Shown: positions 1 to 9,945, counted from the first letter of the stretch. The stretch is DNA of 64,000 nucleotides from Polynucleobacter sp. IMCC 30228 (GCF_021395205.1 NZ_JAJVCS010000001.1:434001-498000), one strand, 5' to 3'. Notes: generated by a model not told the origin, from the letters alone. Numbers and translations are program-made.

Positions 1-633
1 GCCCCTTTTAGCGGCCGCGTTGGAATTGTGACGCTGAACCCAGGACAGTACGTTGGCGCTAGTGAGAAGTTAATGACCTTACAAACGATTGACCCGATAT
101 TTGTTGACTTTACTTTGCCACAAAGCGCAGTTAGTACTATTGCGGTTGGCCAATCGATTGCGCTATCGACTGATGCATATAAAGGTATTGCATTTGCTGG
201 AAAAATTACAGCAATTAGTCCTAAGGTCGATTTAAATACGCGCAATATTCAAATTGAAGCCTTGTTAGCTAATCCGGATAAGAAAATTTTGCCGGGCATG
301 TTTGCTAATGTAAATATTAATTTAGGCGATAAAGTCAAACTACTTACTTTGCCTTTAACCGCTGTAAGCTATAACCCTTATGGCTCTACTGTATTTATAG
401 CCAAGAAAACTGAGCGCCTTGGAAAAGATGGCCAGCCCGTGATTGAAGCCCAGCAAGTATTTGTCACAACTGGCTCAACTCGGGGTGATCAGGTCGCGAT
501 TACCAAGGGTATAGAGGCGGGAGCTACCATTGTCACTAGCGGCCAACTAAAATTAAAAAACGGCACGCCTTTAATCATTAATAATAAAGTACTCCCCGCC
601 AATTCTCCTAATCCAAAGCCTCAGGAAAATTAG
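1..633 (+). CDS. RND efflux periplasmic adaptor subunit (5' truncated by window edge)
   Basis: This is the C-terminal part of a membrane fusion protein that links an inner-membrane RND pump to an outer-membrane channel. The reading frame is open from base 1 (APFSGRVG precedes the first possible GTG at 28), so the true start lies outside the window. The visible part holds the end of the lipoyl/barrel-sandwich region (GQYV motif), a beta-barrel domain with the family-typical LPGMFANV stretch, and the membrane-proximal domain (GIEAGATIVTSGQLKLKNG). It lies 49 bases before the pump gene on the same strand, so the two probably form one operon. The substrate cannot be read from the sequence. Confidence 0.93.
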   Translation, partial: APFSGRVGIVTLNPGQYVGASEKLMTLQTIDPIFVDFTLPQSAVSTIAVGQSIALSTDAYKGIAFAGKITAISPKVDLNTRNIQIEALLANPDKKILPGMFANVNINLGDKVKLLTLPLTAVSYNPYGSTVFIAKKTERLGKDGQPVIEAQQVFVTTGSTRGDQVAITKGIEAGATIVTSGQLKLKNGTPLIINNKVLPANSPNPKPQEN

Positions 634-682
634 TGTTGATGAATGCAATTAGTCATTATTGTCTACGCTGGTGGCTAGCGTG

Positions 683-3600
683 ATGAATTGGACCGATCTC
701 TTCATTCGCCGGCCCGTTCTATCGGTGGTGGTAAGTAGCCTGATTTTAATTTTTGGTTTGAAGGCTGTAACGACTTTGCCAGTTAATCAGTTCCCGCAAA
801 CCCAAAATGCGGTTGTTACCATCACTACGGCATATTTTGGAGCAGATCCAGAAACCATTGCAGGATTTATTACTCAACCGCTTGAATCAGCTATTGCTCA
901 GGCGCAGGGTATTGATTATTTATCCTCAGCCAGCATCAGCGGCATCTCTACCATTACCGCAACCTTGCGGCTCAATTACGACTCCAATAAAGCCTTAACT
1001 CAAATTAATACTCAAATTGCCTCAGTGCGTAATCAATTACCACCGCAGGCACAACAACCTGTTTTAACAGTGCAATTGGGGCAATCAACTGCCGCCTTAT
1101 ATATGGGTTTTTATAGCGATGACATACCCAACAACAGTATTACGGATTATTTATTGCGGGTTGTCAAACCGAAACTCGATTCCATTGCTGGCGTGCAAAA
1201 CGCTGAAATTTTAGGTGGTCGGAAGTTTGCCTTAAGGGCTTGGTTAGACGCTGATCGGATGGCCGGTTTAGGAGTTGGGCCAGATGATGTATATAACGCT
1301 CTAGCGGCCAATAACTATTTATCTGCCGTTGGCAGCACAAAAGGCTCGATGGTTGCGGTTGACTTAGTTGCGGGTACCGATTTACATAATTTAGCTGAAT
1401 TTCGTAAGCTCATCATTAAACGTAATGGCGTAGACCTAGTTTATTTAGATCAAGTTGCCAATGTCAGCTTAGGTTCTGAAGATTACAACACCAATGTGGC
1501 TTTTAGTGGTAAAAAATCAGTCTTCATTGGAATCAAAGTCGCGCCAGAGGCCAATTTATTAGATGTGGCTGCACGAATTCAAGCAGCCTTCCCACCTATT
1601 CAAAAACAATTGCCTACTGGCTTGACCGGCAAAATTGTGTACGACTCTACTGCCTTTATTAATACCTCAATTGATGAAGTTATTAAAACATTAGTCGAGG
1701 CATTAGTCATCGTAACGGCAGTGATTTATTTATTTTTAGGTAGTTTTCGGGCAGTTTTGGTACCCCTTATTGCTATGCCGCTGTCCTTAATCGGCGCATT
1801 TTTTATGATGCAAGTATTGGGCTATTCGATTAATTTATTAACCCTCTTAGCCTTAGTTTTGGCGATCGGCTTGGTCGTTGACGACGCTATTATTGTGGTC
1901 GAAAACGTCGATCGCCATATGAAAGAAGGTAAATCGCCACTCGAGGCAGCATTGATTGCAGCAAGAGAATTGGGCAATCCCATTTTAGCCATGACCATTG
2001 TATTAATTGCGGTCTATATTCCCATTGGCTTTCAAGGTGGCTTAACCGGTGCGCTGTTTACAGAATTTGCCTTTACTTTAGCCGGAGCGGTGGCTGTTTC
2101 GGGCGTGGTTGCCTTAACGCTTTCGCCGATGATGTGCGCACAAATTTTTACTGAACAGCAAGAGGCCTCACCCTTTGTTCAAAAAATCGATTTGGTATTT
2201 GAGCGCTTTCATCATCGATATCAAGCGCTGCTTCGTAGTTTATTAACAACTTGGCAGGTCGTCATTGTCATGGGCGCATTTTTATTAGTAGGTGTAGCTT
2301 ATTTATATGCTACAGCTTGGTCTGAATTAGCGCCTACAGAAGATCAGGGCATTGTCTTAATGCAAGCTGCAGGCCCGCCCAATTCAACGGTTGATCAAAT
2401 GCAAATGTATGCAAATCAACTATATCAAATTGCTAGCGCCGAACCAGAGTATGCGCAAATGTTTCAAATTACTAGTCCGACATCTAGCTTTGGCGGCGTA
2501 CTTTTAAAAGATTGGGCGCAACGCAGTCGAAGTGCTAGCGCCTTTCAGCAAGATATGCAAAAAAAGTGGAATAGCATTGCTGGTGCACGAGTGGCTGTGT
2601 TTCAGTTTCCCGCTCTTCCTGGCGCCCAAGGGCTACCAGTTCAAGTGGTCATTAATACAACCGAATCATACGAAAATTTAAATGAAGTATCGCAGGCCGT
2701 ACTCGATAAAGCCCGCAAAAGTGGGATGTTTTTCTTTGTTGATACCGATTTAAAAATTGATAAGCCACAAGACGTACTCGAGATAGACCGAGAAAAAGTT
2801 GCTGCTTTAGGAATGACCCAAAAAGATGTTGGTAGCGCACTTTCAGCCGCATTGGGCGGAGGATTTGTCAACTATTTTTCTGTGGCTGGCAGATCTTATC
2901 GGGTCATTCCTCAGGTAAAACAAGTAGATCGCTTAAACCCCGAGCAAATTTTAGATTACTATATTCGCACTCCCAGCGGCAATATGATTCAGGCGCGTAC
3001 GATTGCGTCGATTCGACAACGGGTTGTGCCGCAGTCAATTAATCATTTTCAGCAATTAAATTCTGCCACGATCTCGGGAGTTAGCACCCCATTCGTTTCA
3101 CAAGCCGAAGTATTAACCTTTTTACAAAATGCCATCAAAGAAGCTGGACCTAGTGGCTATAACATTGATTATGCAGGCCCATCACGGCAATTTATTGCCG
3201 AGTCAGGCGGTTTCTTGGTAACCATGTTCTTTGCGATTTTGATTGTATTTTTGGTGCTTGCAGCTCAGTTTGAAAGCTTTCGCGATCCCTTGGTGATTTT
3301 AGTTTCGGTACCGCTTGCTTTATTTGGCGCCTTAATTTTTATTAATCTTGGCTTCACCACTGTCAATGTTTATACCCAGGTTGGTTTAGTGACTTTAATG
3401 GGCTTAATTAGTAAGCATGGTATTTTAATTGTGCAATTTGCTAATGAGTTACAAATGGCCGGCCGCAATAAATTAGAAGCCATTATCGAAGCAAGCAGTG
3501 TGCGGTTGCGGCCAATTTTAATGACCACTGCAGCGATGGTTTTGGGTGTAGTACCGCTGGTAATTGCTTCTGGGGCTGGGGCAGCAGGTAGACAATCGAT

Positions 3601-3724
3601 GGGAATCGTAATTTTTACTGGCCTATCGATTGGCACCTTGTTTACTTTATTTGTCGTGCCAGCGATGTACCTCTTTATTGGCGCCGATCACCACGCGAAT
3701 AAATTTAAACAAAGCGCCATTTAA
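683..3724 (+). CDS. Efflux RND transporter permease, HAE1/AcrB-MexF type
   Basis: Inner-membrane proton-driven drug/solute exporter of about 1013 residues, the normal length of the AcrB/MexF family. It begins with the family signature MNWTDLFIRRPV, and the frame shows two repeats of one leading helix, a large periplasmic loop and a bundle of hydrophobic helices. The paired aspartates of the proton relay in TM4 are present (VVDDAIIVVEN, about residues 400-401). A TTG at 659 is in frame, but the ATG at 683 matches the family N-terminus. The gene follows the adaptor directly. No outer-membrane factor or regulator lies downstream; these may be upstream of the window. Confidence 0.95.
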   Translation: MNWTDLFIRRPVLSVVVSSLILIFGLKAVTTLPVNQFPQTQNAVVTITTAYFGADPETIAGFITQPLESAIAQAQGIDYLSSASISGISTITATLRLNYDSNKALTQINTQIASVRNQLPPQAQQPVLTVQLGQSTAALYMGFYSDDIPNNSITDYLLRVVKPKLDSIAGVQNAEILGGRKFALRAWLDADRMAGLGVGPDDVYNALAANNYLSAVGSTKGSMVAVDLVAGTDLHNLAEFRKLIIKRNGVDLVYLDQVANVSLGSEDYNTNVAFSGKKSVFIGIKVAPEANLLDVAARIQAAFPPIQKQLPTGLTGKIVYDSTAFINTSIDEVIKTLVEALVIVTAVIYLFLGSFRAVLVPLIAMPLSLIGAFFMMQVLGYSINLLTLLALVLAIGLVVDDAIIVVENVDRHMKEGKSPLEAALIAARELGNPILAMTIVLIAVYIPIGFQGGLTGALFTEFAFTLAGAVAVSGVVALTLSPMMCAQIFTEQQEASPFVQKIDLVFERFHHRYQALLRSLLTTWQVVIVMGAFLLVGVAYLYATAWSELAPTEDQGIVLMQAAGPPNSTVDQMQMYANQLYQIASAEPEYAQMFQITSPTSSFGGVLLKDWAQRSRSASAFQQDMQKKWNSIAGARVAVFQFPALPGAQGLPVQVVINTTESYENLNEVSQAVLDKARKSGMFFFVDTDLKIDKPQDVLEIDREKVAALGMTQKDVGSALSAALGGGFVNYFSVAGRSYRVIPQVKQVDRLNPEQILDYYIRTPSGNMIQARTIASIRQRVVPQSINHFQQLNSATISGVSTPFVSQAEVLTFLQNAIKEAGPSGYNIDYAGPSRQFIAESGGFLVTMFFAILIVFLVLAAQFESFRDPLVILVSVPLALFGALIFINLGFTTVNVYTQVGLVTLMGLISKHGILIVQFANELQMAGRNKLEAIIEASSVRLRPILMTTAAMVLGVVPLVIASGAGAAGRQSMGIVIFTGLSIGTLFTLFVVPAMYLFIGADHHANKFKQSAI

Positions 3725-3734
3725 ATTTAGGTAA

Positions 3735-4403
3735 TTAGGGTTTACTCACCATTAATTCAGTTTCTGCAATAGTGGCAAACTGAGTTTCGGTTTGAATGCG
3801 CTTAAACCATTTTTCTAAATGTTCATATTGTGGGCGCGCCGGCAATTGCTCAGGAAATGTCTCTGCTAATAAAATCCAGCGATTAACGCAAATGGCTAAA
3901 GGAATATCGCCTAAATTAAAGCGTTCACCCGCACAAAAAGCGTGCTCTTGTAAGCAAGCGTTAAGGATGCCAAGATATTGATGGGTATCGGCAAAGCCTT
4001 TACTAATGGCGGCATAGTTACGTTCCGCTTCTGGCACACGCGTCAGCCCCAGAAAGGGTAGACGTAAGGCGGGCCAAAGAGTTGAAATTTGCCAATCTAA
4101 CCATTTATCTGAGCTGGCTTGACTAAGATTGTCGTTAGGAAAATAAGTTCCAGCCGCATCATAAGTGCGAGCCAAGTAGCGCAAAATTGAATTCGATTCC
4201 CACAGAGTGAGCTGGCCATCTTGTAAGGTTGGGACCAAACCATTGGGATTCATTTTGAGATAGTCGGGGGTCGTATTAATACCAAAATGTAAGCCCGCAT
4301 CAATACGTTCATAGTCACGCTGCTCTTGTCGTTGGAGCTCAGCTAAGCACCATAATACTTTTTGAACATTGATTGAACTTTTCCTACCCCAGAGTCGCAT
4401 CAT
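3735..4403 (-). CDS. Glutathione S-transferase family protein
   Basis: Cytosolic GST-like protein of 222 residues. The N-terminal thioredoxin-fold domain (about 1-82) contains the glutathione-site signature NGLVPTLQDG followed by LWESNSILRYLA, and an all-helical C-terminal domain follows. Such proteins conjugate glutathione to electrophiles or reduce peroxides, but the substrate is not predictable here. It starts with two consecutive ATG codons; an AAGGA-like ribosome site lies about ten bases upstream. It is convergent with the efflux pump and lies downstream of a flavin reductase on the same strand. Glutathione synthesis genes are found elsewhere in the window (34.0-36.3 kb). Confidence 0.9.
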   Translation of the reverse strand: MMRLWGRKSSINVQKVLWCLAELQRQEQRDYERIDAGLHFGINTTPDYLKMNPNGLVPTLQDGQLTLWESNSILRYLARTYDAAGTYFPNDNLSQASSDKWLDWQISTLWPALRLPFLGLTRVPEAERNYAAISKGFADTHQYLGILNACLQEHAFCAGERFNLGDIPLAICVNRWILLAETFPEQLPARPQYEHLEKWFKRIQTETQFATIAETELMVSKP

Positions 4404-4439
4404 GAAATAATTATCCTTATTGTGATTGGCACTATTTTT

Positions 4440-4952
4440 TTATTCCTTGGCCACGTGTTTAATACCTGATAGCTCGCTACGATGAAACAGCAGCGGGGCT
4501 TTAGCAGGGTCATGGGCAAGATCATGAATTTGGGCAACAATAATAAGGTGGTCGCCACCAGGGTAAACAGCCACGGTTTCACATTCAAAGTGGGCTGCAC
4601 AGCCTTGTAAAAAGGGGATACCACTGGCATTAAGTAGATGATTTACTGTGGCAAATTGACCGGTGCGGCGTTTGGCAAAGGTGATTGCGAGATCTTCTTG
4701 AGCATGATTCAGTACATGAATAATATGTTGAGCACCCACCGAAAAAGCAGCCGCTAATGGGGATTGTTTCGCAATCGACCATAAAACTAACGGGGGATTC
4801 AGCGAAACGGTATTGAAGGAGCTAATGGTGATGCCGATTGGCGCTTGCGTAGCATCAAGCCCAGTAATTACCGTGACGCCAGTGGGAAAAGCAGCGAAAC
4901 CCTGACGTAAATCCTCGGATGAGATCGGCTTATTAATTACAGAACTGGGCAT
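4440..4952 (-). CDS. Flavin reductase family protein
   Basis: A 170-residue flavin-reductase-like domain protein that binds FMN or FAD and typically supplies reduced flavin to a partner monooxygenase using NAD(P)H. Family motifs include FPTGVTVITG near residue 24, the SFNTVSLNPPLV segment contacting the flavin, and the GGDHLIIVAQIHDL segment near the C-terminus. No flavin-dependent monooxygenase gene is adjacent, so its partner is unknown. It lies 36 bases upstream of the GST gene on the same strand and may be cotranscribed with it. The ribosome binding site is weak. Confidence 0.88.
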   Translation of the reverse strand: MPSSVINKPISSEDLRQGFAAFPTGVTVITGLDATQAPIGITISSFNTVSLNPPLVLWSIAKQSPLAAAFSVGAQHIIHVLNHAQEDLAITFAKRRTGQFATVNHLLNASGIPFLQGCAAHFECETVAVYPGGDHLIIVAQIHDLAHDPAKAPLLFHRSELSGIKHVAKE

Positions 4953-4975
4953 GCGGATTATCTTGAGCTAGCCAT

Positions 4976-5293
4976 TTATGATTTATTGGCTGCGGCGGGA
5001 GTGGGCGTAGCGCCGCCAGTAGGGATAACAGTTCCTGGTATGGGGGTTAGCACTTCATTGTCTTCAGCCTTCACGCACTTAAACCGATACTCTTTACTAT
5101 TTTTAGAGAGAAAACTTGCGCCTAGATAAAAATCGTTTTTACATACTTTAGTTGCAAAATTCATGACTTCTTGCGGGTCTGCGCTGGAATTAATGAGTCG
5201 CATATTTCCCATTGACATACTTAATTCCGTTGAAAAACAAGCGCTTAGCAAGAGGCAGCTAAAAGTAGCGGTGAAGAGTAGAATTTTTTTCAT
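4976..5293 (-). CDS. Small putative lipoprotein
   Basis: A protein of about 105 residues with an N-terminal signal peptide ending in a lipobox (LLLSAC), so it is probably diacylated at this cysteine and anchored in the outer or inner membrane. I chose the ATG at 5293 because GAGG lies six bases upstream and because MKKILLF is a typical signal start; an upstream in-frame start would add six residues. Two further cysteines (VCKNDFYLG and FKCVKAED) may form a disulphide. The C-terminal tail is rich in Pro, Thr and Ala. I do not recognise the family. It is divergent from the acuI-like gene. Confidence 0.75.
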   Translation of the reverse strand: MKKILLFTATFSCLLLSACFSTELSMSMGNMRLINSSADPQEVMNFATKVCKNDFYLGASFLSKNSKEYRFKCVKAEDNEVLTPIPGTVIPTGGATPTPAAANKS

Positions 5294-5365
5294 GGTAAAC
5301 CTCATATGCAATCGTGCTCGTAGAATAAACCGTTTAAGTAAAGTTGTTAATTTTAAGGAATTTTA

Positions 5366-6349
5366 ATGTTTAAAGCGATCTTGATTAATAAAGACGAAAA
5401 AGGCTATCGTGCCGACTTGGCCGAACTCGACGAGACCGATTTACCCGCTGGCGAAGTGTTGGTTAAGGTACTGTATTCCACCTTAAATTATAAAGACGGC
5501 CTTGCCATTACTGGCAAAGGCCCTGTTGTCAGGGCATTTCCGATGGTTCCAGGCATCGATTTTGCTGGCGAAGTACTCGACAGTAGTAGCCCAGATTATC
5601 AGCCTGGAGATCAGGTTATTTTGAATGGCTGGGGGGTGGGAGAGGGGCATTGGGGCGGTTTAGCCCAAAAGGCGCGGGTTAAGGCCGAATGGCTGATACC
5701 CCTGCCCAAGGGCTTGACCCCGAAGCAAACCCTGGCAATTGGTACGGCTGGCTATACCGCCATGTTGTGTGTCATGGCCCTGCAACAGCATGGCTTGCAG
5801 CCTAGCGCTGGTGAAGTTTTAGTCACCGGGGCAGCAGGGGGGGTGGGTAGTTTTGCCACGATGCTCATGAGCAAACTGGGTTTTACGGTAGTCGCTAGTA
5901 GTGGTCGACCAGAAGAAAGCGCATATCTACATCAGCTGGGCGCTAGCGAGGTCATTGAGCGGGCCAGTTTATCAACTCCAGGTAAACCCCTTGCTAAAGA
6001 GCGCTGGGCTGCGGTTATCGATAGCGTGGGTAGTCATACCTTAGCTAATGCATGTGCGGCAGTTAAAAGCAATGGTGCAGTTGCTGCGTGTGGTTTAGCC
6101 CAAGGCATGGATTTTCCAACTACCGTAGCCCCATTTATTTTGCGCGGCATTACTTTGTATGGCATCAATAGCGTTACCGTAGATAAGGCGAAACGTATTT
6201 CAGCTTGGGAGCAATTAAGTCAGCTTTGCGACTTCACCATCGTCAACGCAATTGCCCACGAAATTAGCTTGGCCGAGGCTATTCCGCTAGCGGCTGATTT
6301 AATTGCTGGCAAAATTCGTGGACGTTTAATTGTGGATGTGAATCGCTAA
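5366..6349 (+). CDS. acuI: MDR-family NADPH oxidoreductase, acryloyl-CoA reductase (AcuI/YhdH type)
   Basis: A 327-residue zinc-independent medium-chain reductase. In the AcuI/YhdH group the enzyme reduces the toxic electrophile acryloyl-CoA to propanoyl-CoA with NADPH. Visible motifs are YSTLNYKDGLAITGKG near the N-terminus, the GIDFAGEV strand and the nucleotide-binding loop VTGAAGGVGSFA near residue 155. The catalytic-zinc cysteines of alcohol dehydrogenases are absent, as expected. An AAGGA sequence lies seven bases before the ATG. It is transcribed away from the small lipoprotein. The family assignment is firm; the exact substrate is inferred. Confidence 0.88.
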   Translation: MFKAILINKDEKGYRADLAELDETDLPAGEVLVKVLYSTLNYKDGLAITGKGPVVRAFPMVPGIDFAGEVLDSSSPDYQPGDQVILNGWGVGEGHWGGLAQKARVKAEWLIPLPKGLTPKQTLAIGTAGYTAMLCVMALQQHGLQPSAGEVLVTGAAGGVGSFATMLMSKLGFTVVASSGRPEESAYLHQLGASEVIERASLSTPGKPLAKERWAAVIDSVGSHTLANACAAVKSNGAVAACGLAQGMDFPTTVAPFILRGITLYGINSVTVDKAKRISAWEQLSQLCDFTIVNAIAHEISLAEAIPLAADLIAGKIRGRLIVDVNR

Positions 6350-6394
6350 GAATGCGCTTTTACTCTTAATATAGCGGCTATCGTGAAGCCGTTT

Positions 6395-6589
6395 TTAATT
6401 GATAACATCGTTGGCTTTGCGCTCAGGTAAGCGCAGACAAATGAGTTGTCTCTCAGTTTGATTGGCGCTCGACCATGCTGCAATTTCTTCAAGCGTACGA
6501 TAGCAACCGCGACAAAAGCCATTGTCTGGATTAATCTCACACCAATTAATACAGGGCGAAGCAATGGGTGCAATGGGATTCAATTTCAT
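6395..6589 (-). CDS. DUF1289 domain-containing protein
   Basis: A 64-residue cysteine-rich protein. Four cysteines (about 13, 17, 26 and 29) sit in the DUF1289 pattern SPCINWC...GFCRGCYRTLEEIAAW, a likely metal-binding knuckle whose biochemical role is not known. Its start overlaps the stop of aceK by one base, which implies translational coupling and cotranscription with aceK. The small size fits the family. Confidence 0.88.
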   Translation of the reverse strand: MKLNPIAPIASPCINWCEINPDNGFCRGCYRTLEEIAAWSSANQTERQLICLRLPERKANDVIN

Positions 6590-8373
6590 TAAGACGTTTT
6601 AAACCGATTGATAAAACGTTTATCAGCATCATATTCAATAAAATGGGGATAGGCCCCAGCCCTTAAATGGGTTTGGTGCGAGCGCCACATTTCAGGATCA
6701 AAAAAATCGGGATGATGTTTAAGAAAATAGTGTTTGACCCGCTGATCGCCCAGTAAAAAAACCCGAAAGGTTTCTGGAAAAATATCTTTCGACCCAATTG
6801 GATACCAAGGTTCGCCCGATAACTCCTCCTCCTCAGTGCGGGCCGCTGGAACATGACGAATTTCACAGGCAGTTAAATATTCAATTTCATCGTAGTCATA
6901 AAAAGCAACCCGGCCATAGCGAGTGACGCCAAAATTTTTGTAAAGTAAGTCACCTGGAAAAATATTAGCGGCAATTAATTCCTTAATAGCATTGCCATAT
7001 TGCAACACTCCATGCTCTATTTCGGCATCGCTACCATCCTGCAGCCAAAGGTTTAACGGCGTCATCCGCCGTTCTATATAGACATGTTTAATAACTAATT
7101 CATCTAGACCATCTAGGCCTGGTCTAATTTGCAGTAATGACGGACATTGCACTTGAATTTCGGCAATTAATTCAGGCGTAAAACGCTCAAGGGGGAAAAC
7201 CACATCAGAAAATTCGAGTGAATCAGCCATTCGCCCTACCCGATCATGCTGTTTAACCAATTGATATTTGGCCATGATGATTTCACGGGTTGTTTCCTTG
7301 GGGGGCGGAAAGGAATCCTTGATCATCTTAAAAACATAGGGGTAGCTAGGTAAATCAAATACCAGCATCACTAAACCTTTAATGCCAGGCGCAATGCGAA
7401 ATAAATCAGTAGAGTGCAGTAAGTGATGTTGAAAGTCACGGTAAAACAAATTTTTACCGTGCTTTTGTAGTCCTAACATGTTGTAAAGTTCCGCACGGGG
7501 TTTGTGGGGTAACAAATTGCGCAAAAAAGTAACGTAGGCTGAAGGCACTTCCATATCGACTAAAAAATAACTATGAGTAAAACTAAATATTAGGCGTAAA
7601 TCGACTTCAGATAATAATGCGCCATCTATATATAGTTGACCAGCTGCGTTATGCATTAGCGCAATTGCTAAGGGGATCACTTTTTCGCCATCAATAATGC
7701 GGCCAATAATAAAGGCAGTTTTATTACGAAAAAAAAGGCCAGTTAAGATATGAATTTGAAAATCTGCCTGTGTCGTAGCGCCATGTAATTCCTCGTTCAC
7801 GCATTGATTTAATAATTCAATATCCCGCGTTAAATTTTCAAATGGTGTTTTAAATTGAAAACTCAGTAGCAAATCTGCAAGGACTTGTTTTAAGCCAGCA
7901 CGATTTTCTGGATAGTAAGTGCGGTAGGTGGGCTTACTTGGGGCTTCGTCGTTCTCTAGGTATTCGGTAGAAATGGTAGGGCGGACAAAAATAAAATCAT
8001 TATGAAAATAATCACGGCGTAAGATGCGGGTACATACTGAATTAAAAAATGTTTCCGCTAACTCAGGTTGGTGTAAATTAGAAACTAAACCAATGTAATG
8101 TAATTTCACTTGCTGCCACACCTCATCGGAACAATTTTCTGCATCAAACTCATCTTCCAAAATTTGCACAGTTTCTTGTACGCGTTGATCATAATAATCA
8201 ATGCGATTCCGCTGCAATTGACTTACCCCAAACCAATCTTGCGCCTCAAAGCAGGCTTTTGCCGCTGTTCCAGCCTCGCGGAAGATGCGGTAATGGCGTT
8301 GAAATCCGGCCAACAGCGTTTGCGCCATATCGAAAGCAACCTGCGATGACAATAATTTGGGAAAATGGTTCAT
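6589..8373 (-). CDS. aceK: Bifunctional isocitrate dehydrogenase kinase/phosphatase
   Basis: AceK phosphorylates and dephosphorylates isocitrate dehydrogenase and thereby sets the split of carbon between the TCA cycle and the glyoxylate shunt. The 594-residue frame matches the family from [18 protein letters not shown] through the kinase-like core ([58 protein letters not shown]) to the family-typical C-terminus. I chose the ATG at 8373, which gives the usual MNHFPKLL start; a GTG at 8424 would add 17 residues. The glyoxylate shunt genes are not in this window. DUF1289 follows immediately. Confidence 0.96.
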   Translation of the reverse strand: MNHFPKLLSSQVAFDMAQTLLAGFQRHYRIFREAGTAAKACFEAQDWFGVSQLQRNRIDYYDQRVQETVQILEDEFDAENCSDEVWQQVKLHYIGLVSNLHQPELAETFFNSVCTRILRRDYFHNDFIFVRPTISTEYLENDEAPSKPTYRTYYPENRAGLKQVLADLLLSFQFKTPFENLTRDIELLNQCVNEELHGATTQADFQIHILTGLFFRNKTAFIIGRIIDGEKVIPLAIALMHNAAGQLYIDGALLSEVDLRLIFSFTHSYFLVDMEVPSAYVTFLRNLLPHKPRAELYNMLGLQKHGKNLFYRDFQHHLLHSTDLFRIAPGIKGLVMLVFDLPSYPYVFKMIKDSFPPPKETTREIIMAKYQLVKQHDRVGRMADSLEFSDVVFPLERFTPELIAEIQVQCPSLLQIRPGLDGLDELVIKHVYIERRMTPLNLWLQDGSDAEIEHGVLQYGNAIKELIAANIFPGDLLYKNFGVTRYGRVAFYDYDEIEYLTACEIRHVPAARTEEEELSGEPWYPIGSKDIFPETFRVFLLGDQRVKHYFLKHHPDFFDPEMWRSHQTHLRAGAYPHFIEYDADKRFINRFKTS

Positions 8374-8403
8374 GCCACTAAGCTTAATCGAAGCGTACAG
8401 AAC

Positions 8404-9465
8404 TTGACTAATCCTCAAATCCACTACCCCTTGGGGGACGCCCTTCCACCGCTGGGTGAAGCTAGGGAAGTGGTTCCTGGGGTGCGCTGGATAAGAATGC
8501 GCCTGCCCTTTGCCTTAGATCACATTAATTTATGGCTTTTACGCGATGAAATCGATGGTGTAGAGGGGTGGACCATCATTGATTGTGGTATTTGTAATGC
8601 TGAGACGCAGACCGCATGGGAAACTATTTTTGCCACTCAATTGGCCAATTTGCCAGTATTAAGGGTGATTGTGACCCATATGCATCCCGATCATGTGGGG
8701 TTGGCAAAGTGGTTATGCGAGCGGTGGCAGGCGCCCTTATGGATGTCGATGGCAGAGTATTTAACTGCTCAGTGGTTAAGCAATAAAGAGGGGGGCGCAG
8801 CAATTGGCGCCAAAATGGGAGGAGGGGGATCGGCCGATCATCTGGAGCGCCATGGGCTTAATTCCGCCGAAGACTTGGCTTTAATTCGGGGCCGTTCTGA
8901 CTATTACAGCAAGATGGTGCCAGGGATGCCGCAGCGCTATCGGCGTTTGATGGACGGGGATGTCATTTCTATTGGCAGGCATCTGTGGCAGGTAAAAATG
9001 GGCTATGGGCATGCGCCTGAACATGCCACCTTGTATTGCGCAAAATTAGGGGTTTTTATTTCAGGCGATATGGTCTTACCACGTATCTCTACCAACATTA
9101 GTGTTTATGATGCCGATCCCGATGCCGATCCCTTGGGATTGTTTTTACGTTCCTTGGCGTTATTTGCCCAATTACCTGTCGATACCTTAGTTTTACCCTC
9201 CCACGGTAAGCCCTTTAATGGCCTTCATTTACGTGTTCAGCAATTACAAGATCACCATGTTGATCGCTTAGCCGACACCATGGAAGCGTGCAACCAGCCG
9301 ATTACAGCGCGCGACCTAGTGCCTATTTTATTTAAGCGCTCACTGGATACGCATCAAATGACCTTTGCCATGGGCGAAGCTATTGCCCATTTGAATCATC
9401 TTTGGCGCTTGGGAAAGCTGACGCGGAAGGCTTCCGCCGGGGTTTGGCAGTTTTCCGTCCGCTAG
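8404..9465 (+). CDS. MBL-fold metallo-hydrolase
   Basis: A metallo-beta-lactamase-fold hydrolase of about 353 residues. The zinc ligands are seen in [14 protein letters not shown] (HxHxDH) and in the later histidines of [22 protein letters not shown] and LPSHGKPF. The C-terminal 100 residues form the helical extension ([13 protein letters not shown]) seen in glyoxalase II-like thioesterase relatives. The substrate is unknown. An ATG at 8365 is also in frame but would overlap the start of divergent aceK. The TTG at 8404 gives the N-terminus [11 protein letters not shown], which fits the domain better, but no clear ribosome site is seen, so the start is uncertain. Its 3' end overlaps phaM by 86 bases. 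Confidence 0.87.
   Translation: MTNPQIHYPLGDALPPLGEAREVVPGVRWIRMRLPFALDHINLWLLRDEIDGVEGWTIIDCGICNAETQTAWETIFATQLANLPVLRVIVTHMHPDHVGLAKWLCERWQAPLWMSMAEYLTAQWLSNKEGGAAIGAKMGGGGSADHLERHGLNSAEDLALIRGRSDYYSKMVPGMPQRYRRLMDGDVISIGRHLWQVKMGYGHAPEHATLYCAKLGVFISGDMVLPRISTNISVYDADPDADPLGLFLRSLALFAQLPVDTLVLPSHGKPFNGLHLRVQQLQDHHVDRLADTMEACNQPITARDLVPILFKRSLDTHQMTFAMGEAIAHLNHLWRLGKLTRKASAGVWQFSVR
9109..9132 (+). repeat. 12-bp tandem duplication (2 copies)
   Basis: GATGCCGATCCC occurs twice in a row inside the MBL-hydrolase gene, giving the peptide DADPDADP. Both copies are identical, which suggests either a recent duplication or conserved acidic repeats. Confidence 0.8.
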
Positions 9466-9868
9466 ACCCTGCATTCCCTGCAGATGCAGCAGCATTTGTT
9501 GCCGCCGCGGTTGCTGCCGCGGTTGCTTTATTCACATTGTCCATGGCAGCTTCCTGTGCCGAGCCCATCGCCTCGCCAAAAGAGCGCAGCGCTAAAAGCG
9601 TGGCTTGCTGAACTTCAAGCCCTTGAATAGTCGACTTCAAGACGTTTAAATTCAGGTTTAACCAATTCTCAACGCTTTTAAGATCTTTAATCCGCTTTTC
9701 AATTTCAACGACATCAAGACCTGCAAAAGCATTATTAAATCCGCTAGCTGCCTTGTTCATATCGGTAGTAAAGGGAAATTGGCCGGCATTTTGCCCGGCC
9801 ACACCTTGCCCCCACATGTTCTTCAACATCTCAAGGCTTTGATTAAATTCTGGGATAGTTCCAAACAT
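9380..9868 (-). CDS. phaM: PhaM-family polyhydroxyalkanoate granule regulatory protein
   Basis: PhaM binds PHB granules, activates PHB synthase and tethers granules to the nucleoid in Ralstonia-type bacteria. This 162-residue protein has the family N-terminal region (MFGTIPEFNQSLEMLKNMW; LKSVENWLNLNLNVLKSTIQGLE), an Ala/Thr-rich linker and a basic PRRKP-containing C-terminus of the kind thought to bind DNA. I chose the ATG at 9868 because GGAG lies six bases upstream. It is convergent with the MBL hydrolase and the two coding regions overlap by 86 bases, covering the basic tail. No PHB synthase gene lies in the window. Confidence 0.85.
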   Translation of the reverse strand: MFGTIPEFNQSLEMLKNMWGQGVAGQNAGQFPFTTDMNKAASGFNNAFAGLDVVEIEKRIKDLKSVENWLNLNLNVLKSTIQGLEVQQATLLALRSFGEAMGSAQEAAMDNVNKATAAATAAATNAAASAGNAGSSGRKTAKPRRKPSASAFPSAKDDSNGQ

Positions 9869-9880
9869 AAATTCTCCATT

Positions 9881-9910
9881 TTGGCTAAAGACAAGCAATA
9901 CCGATAAAAT
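9881..9910 (+). promoter_or_regulatory. Candidate sigma-70 promoter for metH
   Basis: TTGGCT (9881-9886), an 18-base spacer and TAAAAT (9905-9910) give a plausible promoter about 35 bases before the first metH start. It lies in the divergent gap with phaM. This was judged by eye only. Confidence 0.4.
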
Positions 9911-9945
9911 ACGGGATTCTAAAGATTAATCCTCTTAACCTCACA

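Noticed and set aside
1..3724. Efflux genes as part of a mobile resistance island
   Set aside because: No transposase, integrase or flanking repeat is visible and codon use looks like that of the neighbours.
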